Below, piece by piece: positions 16,888-21,835 of a stretch of 21,835 nt of DNA. The notes beneath the pieces were generated by a model that worked only from the letters and a program-made list of their open reading frames with translations, was not told the DNA's origin and ran no database searches. The DNA is from Corallococcus sp. (GTDB taxonomy: Bacteria; Bacillota; Clostridia; Christensenellales; CAG-314), in assembly GCA_023663205.1 (NCBI GenBank), contig JAMPHX010000014.1, forward strand, positions 1 to 21,835, in the 5' to 3' direction. A program made the position numbers and the translations under genes. Position 1 is the first letter of the stretch. Each line of letters starts with the position of its first letter.

Positions 16888-17655
16888 TTATTTGTTCAGA
16901 GAATAGATGTAATTGAGCCCGTTTAGCGACAGGTTTCTGTCCAAGTAATCGAATATATGCTCCGCGCCGTCTACCAACTCGGCAAGACCGCCCGTTGCTA
17001 TTACTTTGGCATTTTTCAATCCGCACTCACGCTTCAAGCGTTCCACCACATACTTTACCTGCCCTACCGCGCCGTAAATTACGCCGCTTTGTATCGCCTT
17101 GACGGTAGATTGCCCCACGGCTTTTTGCGGGACTTCCAACTCGACGCGCGGCAGTTTGCCCGTACATACCGCAAGCGACTCCGCCGTACTTTTGAGACCC
17201 AAGGTAATTGCTCCGCCCACAAATTCGCGCTTGTCGTTTACCACATTGAATGTTGTTGCCGTACCGAAATCCACAAGCACAAAGGGCGCGCCGTATTTGT
17301 GCATTGCAGCCACGCAGGTTATTATTCTGTCGCTGCCCAGTTCCCTCGGAAAATCGTATTTGATTGACAGCCCCGTTTTGACCCCCACTCCCACCATAAT
17401 GGGCTTTACGCCGAAACAGTAGGAAAGCACGTTGTTGAACGTGTAATCCAGTTGGGGCAAAACGCTGGAAATAATGGCGTCGTTTATTTGCTCGGGGGCG
17501 ATGTTGCTTGTCGAAAGCAATTGAAGCAAAAAAGAACGGTACTCGTCCGAAGTGCGTTTGGCGTCTGTGCTGAGTTTGAAGGAATTTACCATTTCGTTAC
17601 CTTCAAACAGACCTATTTTTATGTTGGTATTACCTATATCCACCGCTATAAGCAT
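16888..17655 (-). CDS. coaX: Type III pantothenate kinase
   Basis: 255 residues from the ATG at 17655. It phosphorylates pantothenate with ATP in the first step of coenzyme A synthesis. It is an ASKHA-fold enzyme: the phosphate-binding DIGNTN is at 6-11, the GSDR motif at 107-110 with the catalytic Asp109, DFGTATT at 129-135, GGAITLGL near 147-154 and the ATGG adenosine motif at 220-223. These identify CoaX rather than the CoaA or CoaW types. Start choice: GGGAG is nine bases before this ATG; an in-frame TTG two codons upstream (17661) is only three bases from it and less likely. It is the first gene of the coaX-uvrB pair. Confidence 0.96.
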   Translation of the reverse strand: MLIAVDIGNTNIKIGLFEGNEMVNSFKLSTDAKRTSDEYRSFLLQLLSTSNIAPEQINDAIISSVLPQLDYTFNNVLSYCFGVKPIMVGVGVKTGLSIKYDFPRELGSDRIITCVAAMHKYGAPFVLVDFGTATTFNVVNDKREFVGGAITLGLKSTAESLAVCTGKLPRVELEVPQKAVGQSTVKAIQSGVIYGAVGQVKYVVERLKRECGLKNAKVIATGGLAELVDGAEHIFDYLDRNLSLNGLNYIYSLNK

Positions 17656-17713
17656 AGACAATTTCTCCCGTAAATATTTTGCCGACTAATCTGATTCCGA
17701 ACCTCTCGTATCG

Positions 17714-17830
17714 ATGTTATTACAAGGCGGGCAGCGCCAAAGCAATCCAAAGAAAAAAGTACGATTTTAGGTATGAAGCACTTTTAATATTTCCGAACTG
17801 CCGCACCGCCGACGCTCGTTTGCAATGACC
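17714..17830. repeat. Degenerate inverted repeat pair (REP/MITE-like remnant)
   Basis: Minus-strand bases 17749-17716 read GGATTGCTTTGGCGCTGC followed by CCGCCTTGTAATAAC, with an internal hairpin GGCG/CGCC (17726-17738). An oppositely oriented, diverged counterpart ending CGTTTGCAATGACC lies at about 17797-17830. The layout (GGATTGCTT, GC hairpin, CAATGAC) resembles short interspersed intergenic repeats seen in many bacterial genomes; this is from memory, not a search. Confidence 0.4.
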
Positions 17831-18016
17831 GGAGCGGAAAAGGTTTTGGAACACAACTCTATTGCGCTGTCGGATTGCGTAATAAATTTGAAACTTGTCG
17901 CTTTGCACCGCACCCGTTACCGTATCCGCATACGTCGTATTTCGGTTTACATTATTTAAGTATTACAAATGAACGACTGCACATATGACGACGTATCAAT
18001 ATGTAACTGCTGCGCT

Positions 18017-18038
18017 TGCCTCTGCCCGCAAAGAGGCA
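18017..18038 (-). other. Hairpin 16 bases after the S-component stop
   Basis: Perfect stem TGCCTCT/AGAGGCA (18017-18023 with 18032-18038), eight-base loop. No T-tract follows on the minus strand, so it is at best a weak terminator or a 3' stabilising hairpin. Confidence 0.35.
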
Positions 18039-18053
18039 TATTGTTGCAAAATG

Positions 18054-18947
18054 TTATTTGCCGCCGTCAAGCGTATTGCCGTTTTGCGTATTTTGTTCGG
18101 TTTCCGCGAAAACGTCAGCGCCGTCCTTTGCGTATGCGCCGCATTTGTCCTCAACGGCATTTGCCGATTGAACGGTTTGTTCTGTTTGACACTTGCTTGT
18201 GTCGACTATATCTGCCGATAGGGAGACGTCTGCGCCTTCCTCGCCGCAGCCCGACGCGGCTTTGGCAGTTATTTTGCCCTCTGCCGACACTTGTTCCGTT
18301 TCCGTCAAAGCGGATTTGCTCTTGACAGGTTTGCCGTTGTTGCCGTCGATTCCCAGTTTGAGTCCGCGTCTTACGCCCAACACAAGGTGCGGTACGGCAA
18401 GCAAAGATATGAGATACTCGGGTATTATGTTCGTAAACAGTACCGTGTATATAATCACAAACAAACTGTCGTACTCTTTGCCCAAATACTCTTTGTAAAT
18501 ATTTACCGCAGTCAAGTACAGCAAAGTGTTTGTGATTAGTCCGAAAAACACCGCTACCGTAATACACAAAGTTTGACGGGCATATTTTTTGCCGCTCATC
18601 TTTGCCGTAACAAGCAACATCAAGCGGTATACGCCGAATGTTACAAAACCCATTATTACGCGCGGCAGTACCGATACAAGCGGATTTACGCTTATCGGCA
18701 CGGGTTCGGGAAACATAAAGCCCTTTATGAAGGACGCAAGTCCGAAAAACGTGCACGCAAGCACGCCGCCCGTCCAAGTGTTATCAAGCATAGCGAATGC
18801 GAATGTTACAAGCAGTACGCACGCCGCAGTGGAAATTCCCGACGGAAGTCCGAGGCTGATTGCTTTGTCAATCATCATCGCCACGAAAATTACCGCAAAC
18901 ATCACCGCATACATTGTGATGCGGTAGGTCTTTTTGTCGTTTACCAT
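18054..18947 (-). CDS. ECF transporter S component-like membrane protein with C-terminal tail
   Basis: 297 residues. Six hydrophobic segments lie at about 10-30, 36-53, 58-75, 88-112, 124-147 and 160-190. The phrase NPLVSVLPRVIMGFVTFGVYRL (88-109) is typical of ECF-type vitamin-uptake S components, which bind substrate and work with a shared EcfT-EcfA-EcfA' module (not in the window). After residue 200 comes a hydrophilic tail of about 98 residues, rich in Ala, Thr, Glu, Asp and Gly, that is not part of the usual S-component fold. Proximity to coaX suggests pantothenate as substrate, but this is an inference; other vitamins are possible. The ATG follows a strong GAGGTGA three bases away. A long leader lies upstream. 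Confidence 0.75.
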   Translation of the reverse strand: MVNDKKTYRITMYAVMFAVIFVAMMIDKAISLGLPSGISTAACVLLVTFAFAMLDNTWTGGVLACTFFGLASFIKGFMFPEPVPISVNPLVSVLPRVIMGFVTFGVYRLMLLVTAKMSGKKYARQTLCITVAVFFGLITNTLLYLTAVNIYKEYLGKEYDSLFVIIYTVLFTNIIPEYLISLLAVPHLVLGVRRGLKLGIDGNNGKPVKSKSALTETEQVSAEGKITAKAASGCGEEGADVSLSADIVDTSKCQTEQTVQSANAVEDKCGAYAKDGADVFAETEQNTQNGNTLDGGK

Positions 18948-19305
18948 AAATCACCTCAATTTCGTCCGCAAAGGGTACGAATATCTTTTTTACAGTAAAA
19001 AATATAAAACTGACAGAGTATCGCTCGGCAATGCCGATACAACCTAATTTATATTAACCGCACGCAGTTTACGCGGGCATAAACCTACTGCCAATACGGT
19101 GTAATATCTATGTACTGCGCCGCGCAGGAACAAATTTAACTGCCGCTTTACAAGATAAAGATGTTACTGCAATTATGCGCAAATTTGCAAAAACAAAACC
19201 GGTTTGTATCTTCAATAAAAACAAATTGCCGCGCACGGTTGCGATTTCGTCCGACGTCAACTTGGTTTGGCAAGCGCAAGCCGAACGTCTGTTTGCATTT
19301 TTTGC
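18948..19305 (-). promoter_or_regulatory. Long structured leader of the S-component gene (riboswitch-like candidate)
   Basis: If transcription starts at the promoter at 19312-19341, the mRNA has about 355 untranslated bases. Dyads seen: an AT-rich hairpin ACAAA/TTTGT followed by TTTTT (minus strand, about 19207-19191, attenuator-like), CTGCG/CGCAG at 19115-19127, and TCGGCA/TGCCGA at 19025-19037 within GTATCG/CGATAC at 19018-19040. It matches no riboswitch consensus I know (checked by eye for TPP, preQ1, FMN and cobalamin signatures). No coding frame here is convincing. Confidence 0.35.
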
Positions 19306-19311
19306 CGTATT

Positions 19312-19341
19312 ATTATACCATAACGCGCGACAAATTGTAAA
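19312..19341 (-). promoter_or_regulatory. Predicted promoter for the S-component gene
   Basis: Minus strand: TTTACA (19341-19336), 18-base spacer, TATAAT (19317-19312). It is among the best sigma-A-type matches in the window. It lies about 365 bases upstream of the S-component ATG and almost back to back with the promoter candidate of the cysteine-rich gene. Confidence 0.5.
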
Positions 19342-19345
19342 CGAA

Positions 19346-19375
19346 TTGACTGCGCAGTAACACAATTTTTACACA
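19346..19375 (+). promoter_or_regulatory. Possible promoter for the cysteine-rich microprotein
   Basis: Plus strand: TTGACT (19346-19351), 18-base spacer, TACACA (19370-19375). The -35 is good and the -10 is poor. Transcription would start near 19382, just before the two leader hairpins. An alternative weaker pair is TTGCAT (19293) with TATACC (19314). Confidence 0.35.
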
Positions 19376-19393
19376 AACCATATTGTAAAACGA

Positions 19394-19435
19394 GGGCGCG
19401 GAAAACCGCTCGCCCGTAGCGGTACAAAACGCTAC
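19394..19435 (+). promoter_or_regulatory. Two abutting leader hairpins before the cysteine-rich gene
   Basis: Hairpin 1 (19394-19415): GGGCG+CGG paired with CCG+CGCCC, AAAA loop, two-base bulge. Hairpin 2 (19416-19435): GTAGCG/CGCTAC, eight-base loop. They touch without a spacer and lie eight bases before the strong GGGAGGT at 19444-19450. They could control or protect translation of the small gene. Confidence 0.5.
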
Positions 19436-19456
19436 AATAAAACGGGAGGTAAAACT

Positions 19457-19681
19457 ATGTTCAACGGATTGTTCAACAACGAACCGAGTGGCTGCGAACA
19501 CGAAGGCGGCTGCTTAGGCGGATGCAACTGCACTTGGATTTTGCTGATAATCTTGTTCCTTTGCTGCTGCGGCGGTAAAATGAGAAATTTCAGTTTGACG
19601 ATAAATCCTTGCTGCCTTATCCTCATGGCCGCTCTGCTTGTTTGCTGCGGCGGATTGACAATCGGTAAAGATTGCAGATAA
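19457..19681 (+). CDS. Cysteine-rich 74-residue membrane microprotein, function unknown
   Basis: I do not recognise the family. It is the only plus-strand gene of the window and looks real: GGGAGGT is six bases before the ATG, structured leader upstream, perfect terminator hairpin 45 bases after the stop. It has 12 cysteines in 74 residues (13, 19, 23, 25, 36-38, 52-53, 63-64, 73). An N-terminal Gly/Cys segment with His15 (GCEHEGGCLGGCNC) resembles a metal- or disulfide-forming cluster. Two hydrophobic stretches (27-38 and 52-64) each end in Cys-Cys-(Cys)-Gly-Gly, as if the second half were a copy of the first, separated by a short basic loop (KMRN). A small double-pass or hairpin membrane protein is plausible. 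Alternatives are a lipid- or heme-linked peptide, a spore-coat-type peptide, or a toxin-like peptide; none is supported directly. Confidence 0.75.
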   Translation: MFNGLFNNEPSGCEHEGGCLGGCNCTWILLIILFLCCCGGKMRNFSLTINPCCLILMAALLVCCGGLTIGKDCR

Positions 19682-19726
19682 TACATACCGCAAGCCTTTA
19701 TCCTGTAAAGCACCGATGAAAAAGCA

Positions 19727-19754
19727 AAGTATCCCCGCCAATGCGGGGATACTT
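19727..19754. terminator. Bidirectional terminator between convergent genes
   Basis: Perfect 12-base-pair stem AAGTATCCCCGC/GCGGGGATACTT with loop CAAT. On the plus strand GAATTTTGCG follows, ending the cysteine-rich gene. On the minus strand TGCTTTTTCATC follows, ending the YitT gene pair whose last stop is at 19778. Confidence 0.85.
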
Positions 19755-19777
19755 GAATTTTGCGTATAAAAAACCGT

Positions 19778-20761
19778 TTACTCTGCCGTATCTAACTGTT
19801 CAACTGCACCGTCGTCCAATGCTTCTTCCTTATTTACAAATCCTTTGCCTATAACTTCTTTGACGTTTTCCACATAAGCAAAAGCCTTGTCGTCCACGCG
19901 GCGTATTATTCTGCGTGCGGCGGAAAGTTGTCTACGCTGTAAAACGCAAATAACCATGGCTTTCTTTTTGCGCGTATAACCGCCCACTACCTTTACGGTA
20001 GTTGTTCCGTGATGCAATTGCTCGCGCAGTTGTTCGCTCATTTCCTTGGGTTTATCGGTTGTGATTTCAAGCAGTATTGCAGAGGAAAATCCTTTGAATA
20101 CCCTTTCCTGAACAATCTCGCCGATAAATATTGCCGCTATCGAATAGATAAGCATATTGAGCGAGCGCGTTACGTCGCGTTCCGTCAAAAAGTACAGCGC
20201 CACAGACGACACGGCAACAATTATTACATTGGCTACAAGTATGGCGCGCAGACCTTCGCTGCTGCTGCGTTTGCCGCGCTGTTGAATTATTAGTCCGCAC
20301 ACGTCGCTGCCGCCCGTAGAACCGTTTATCGATAACATAATAGGTAACGACAAACCTTGAATTGCGCCGCCTATTACCGTAAACAACACTTTGTCCGCGC
20401 CGCCTTCGCCCGTATTGAGCGCACTGTCGAGAGAGTCGGCAAGACCCAAAAGACGGAACAGCAACAAGAATCCCGTAAGCAACGTGACGTAAACCAGCGT
20501 CCTTACCGCAAAACGCCGCGTGTACTTGACGAAACAATAAACAAATACGGGAATATTGATTGCAAATATCCATACGCCTGCCGACAAATACCATCTGTCT
20601 GCCGACAATGCAATATCGAGCATAGACGCAATACCCGATACTCCGCCCACAATTACGTCGGACGGTATCAAAAACACTTCTAACGAAAACGCCGAGAGAA
20701 ATGCCGCCGCAATAATTTTTAATGTCTGTTTTAAGTATGTCAAAGCATTACTTTTTGTCAT
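19778..20761 (-). CDS. YitT family membrane protein (DUF161 plus DUF2179), second of the pair
   Basis: 327 residues from the ATG at 20761; its exact role is not established for this family. Five to six membrane segments (about 13-33, 36-52, 58-78, 86-106, 125-145, 165-190) form the YitT_membrane region, with the recognisable GGVSGIASML near 39-48 and the NGSTGGSD loop near 146-153. A cytoplasmic DUF2179 domain at about 222-305 has the GTTTVKVVGGYTRKKK and DDKAFAYVENVKEVIGKGF signatures. An acidic tail of about 20 residues follows. Start choice: the frame extends upstream, but AGGAG lies eight bases before this ATG and the homology begins here. It overlaps the previous YitT gene by 14 bases, so translation is coupled. 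Confidence 0.9.
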   Translation of the reverse strand: MTKSNALTYLKQTLKIIAAAFLSAFSLEVFLIPSDVIVGGVSGIASMLDIALSADRWYLSAGVWIFAINIPVFVYCFVKYTRRFAVRTLVYVTLLTGFLLLFRLLGLADSLDSALNTGEGGADKVLFTVIGGAIQGLSLPIMLSINGSTGGSDVCGLIIQQRGKRSSSEGLRAILVANVIIVAVSSVALYFLTERDVTRSLNMLIYSIAAIFIGEIVQERVFKGFSSAILLEITTDKPKEMSEQLREQLHHGTTTVKVVGGYTRKKKAMVICVLQRRQLSAARRIIRRVDDKAFAYVENVKEVIGKGFVNKEEALDDGAVEQLDTAE

Positions 20762-21656
20762 AGTCGTAACTCCTGTTGAACGAGGGACGCGAAAATACGT
20801 CGTGTACATCGCGCACGAACGTAAACGCCCTGTCGTCGCACTTGGCAATAAGTCTTTTGAGCGCAGCGGCTTGACGGTACTGTACAACCACCATTATTAC
20901 CTTTCTGTCCTCGGCAAGCGTTTGTCCGTCCGCAGACCACACGTCAAGATAGGTTACGCCGCGTTTGTACTTCTTAATAATAGCGTCGCCCAATTGTTGA
21001 TAATTGTACGATACGATAAAATACTTTTGCGGATGGTCAAAACCGCGTATGAGCATTGCCATTACCGAACTTCCCGTAAATACGTATATCAAACTGTACG
21101 CCGCAATCCATATTTTTTCGCCCTGAACAAACACTAATATAGCCGAACCCACTACCAATATGCTCAGGTTGGCAAACAGTATAACCGTGGACAAATCCAC
21201 TTCCGGTTTGTACTTGGCTACAATCTTGGCAATAACTTCCGTTCCGCCGTTGCTGCCGCCGTGTATTGCCGCAATGTACATGGAAATTCCGATAAGTATT
21301 CCGCCGAATATAACGGCTATCAGCGGCGAATCTGTAAACTGAATTTCGCCTGCCGCCTTCTCGAACAGCGCAATGCTTACGGAACATATAACGGTGGAAA
21401 AAATGGTTTTGTAAGTAAAATCGCCGCGTATAAATACAAGAGAACACACAAGAAGCGGAATATTGAGCAAAATGTATATTACCGACATATCGAGTTCGGG
21501 AATAATGTAGTACAAAATAGAAGACAGTCCCGAAAACCCGCCCGGAACCATCTTGTTGGGATTGACGAATATGTGCAACGACAGCGCGTTTAGCAAACCC
21601 GCTACCGCTATCATAAGATACTCGTATAACTTGTGTAATATACGCTTTGCTTTCAA
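20748..21656 (-). CDS. YitT family membrane protein (DUF161 plus DUF2179), first of the pair
   Basis: 302 residues with a TTG start supported by AAAGGAAG six bases upstream; a nearer ATG (21661) is in another frame and stops after two codons. Membrane segments lie at about 13-32, 44-75, 83-95, 112-131, 158-177 and 183-203, with GGFSGLSSIL near 39-48 and the HGGSNGGTE loop near 132-140. The C-terminal DUF2179 domain is at about 208-293 (KRGVTYLDVW, DDRAFTFVRDVHDVF); compared with its neighbour the typical G-G-Y-T motif is altered to a WSADGQ version and the end lacks the G-x-GF. The family is widespread in Bacillota; transport or sensing has been suggested only loosely. It is the first gene of a two-gene transcript with a good promoter. 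Confidence 0.9.
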   Translation of the reverse strand: MKAKRILHKLYEYLMIAVAGLLNALSLHIFVNPNKMVPGGFSGLSSILYYIIPELDMSVIYILLNIPLLVCSLVFIRGDFTYKTIFSTVICSVSIALFEKAAGEIQFTDSPLIAVIFGGILIGISMYIAAIHGGSNGGTEVIAKIVAKYKPEVDLSTVILFANLSILVVGSAILVFVQGEKIWIAAYSLIYVFTGSSVMAMLIRGFDHPQKYFIVSYNYQQLGDAIIKKYKRGVTYLDVWSADGQTLAEDRKVIMVVVQYRQAAALKRLIAKCDDRAFTFVRDVHDVFSRPSFNRSYDYDKK

Positions 21657-21691
21657 GGCATACTTCCTTTGTATTCTGTATTGTTTGTATT

Positions 21692-21720
21692 ATTGTAGCA
21701 TTTAAAAATTGCAAATGCAA
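21692..21720 (-). promoter_or_regulatory. Promoter of the YitT gene pair
   Basis: Minus strand: TTGCAT (21720-21715), 17-base spacer, TACAAT (21697-21692). This gives a leader of about 30 bases to the TTG start at 21656. Confidence 0.55.
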
Positions 21721-21730
21721 TCGTTTGCAA
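21709..21730 (-). terminator. Weak terminator or operator dyad overlapping the YitT -35 box
   Basis: Perfect inverted repeat TTGCAAA-N8-TTTGCAA, followed on the minus strand by TTTTT. It could end transcription of the gene at the right edge, or be a regulator site because it covers the -35 box of the YitT promoter. The stem is AT-rich and short. Confidence 0.35.
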
Positions 21731-21768
21731 CCAACTTGTTTCAATTTGTTGCCTGCAAATCTGCGTAT

Positions 21769-21835
21769 TTACCCCGCGTCCACTACAACCGTCTTTTTAC
21801 CTATGGACTGAATGAACTTTCGGAAGTCGCATGTT
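21769..21835 (-). CDS. C-terminal fragment of an unidentified gene (partial)
   Basis: The last 21 residues before a TAA at 21769-21771 are open to the window edge and end in RKFIQSIGKKTVVVDAG. The fragment is too short to name. It runs in the same direction as the YitT pair, with about 110 bases between its stop and their start. Only composition and an open frame support it. Confidence 0.45.
   Translation of the reverse strand, partial: TCDFRKFIQSIGKKTVVVDAG

Larger units (their letters stand above)
17656..18053. other. Gene-free gap holding degenerate inverted repeats
   Basis: Nearly 400 bases between coaX and the S-component gene, both on the minus strand. No credible gene on either strand. 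It contains the repeat pair at 17714-17830 and a 7-bp hairpin at 18017-18038. I could not pick a good coaX promoter here. Confidence 0.5.

Noticed and set aside
17662..17760. LexA/DinR operator upstream of coaX-uvrB
   Set aside because: No GAAC-N4-GTTC type dyad was found by eye; CGAACC near 17698 has no matching second half.
17720..18325. Small open frames in and around the coaX/S-component gap
   Set aside because: Repeat-derived or antisense to the S-component tail; no start signals.
19108..19365. Small open frames on both strands in the leader region
   Set aside because: They overlap each other and the divergent promoters and lack Shine-Dalgarno sequences; the region is better explained as a leader.

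Overview
The window looks like a chromosomal segment of an uncultured, probably gut-associated Gram-positive bacterium (Bacillota, Clostridia; a Christensenellales-like lineage is my guess from protein style only). The basis is a type III pantothenate kinase, an ECF-type transporter S component, two YitT-family proteins, GG-rich ribosome binding sites, and giant single-pass surface proteins with a signal anchor and a C-terminal membrane helix. I see no tRNA, rRNA, CRISPR array, transposase or phage gene.

Layout. All genes but one lie on the minus strand. Left block: a 1632-residue surface protein of unknown role (348-5246) with a DUF6273-like head, MBG/Ig-like stalk repeats, one membrane helix and a very long low-complexity and coiled-coil cytoplasmic tail. 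It is followed by a gene-free stretch of about 930 bases with a minus-strand terminator and an A-rich, possibly transcribed region. Then comes an HSL-type alpha/beta hydrolase (6186-7127). Centre: coaX, uvrB, uvrA and a membrane-anchored M60 metallopeptidase (17655 down to 7419), with no convincing terminator until just after the peptidase gene. Right block: an ECF S-component-like membrane protein (18054-18947) with an apparent leader of about 360 bases. Divergent from it is a tiny 12-cysteine membrane protein (19457-19681, the only plus-strand gene). This ends at a bidirectional terminator shared with a convergent pair of overlapping YitT-family genes (19778-20761 and 20748-21656). A C-terminal fragment of another minus-strand gene enters at the right edge.

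How they may work together. uvrA and uvrB give the DNA-binding and helicase parts of nucleotide excision repair; uvrC is not here. CoaX performs the first step of CoA synthesis, and the nearby S component could bring in its substrate pantothenate, but that is inferred from proximity. The M60 peptidase and the giant surface protein look like parts of a host- or mucus-facing cell surface. Three unrelated membrane proteins (surface protein, M60 peptidase, S component) each end in a long low-complexity cytoplasmic tail.

Most worth a second look: the giant protein's roughly 340-residue cytoplasmic tail, the cysteine-rich microprotein with its two-hairpin 5' leader, the long structured leader of the S-component gene, and the A-rich region at 5699-6185. 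None of these matches a family or RNA class that I can name with confidence.
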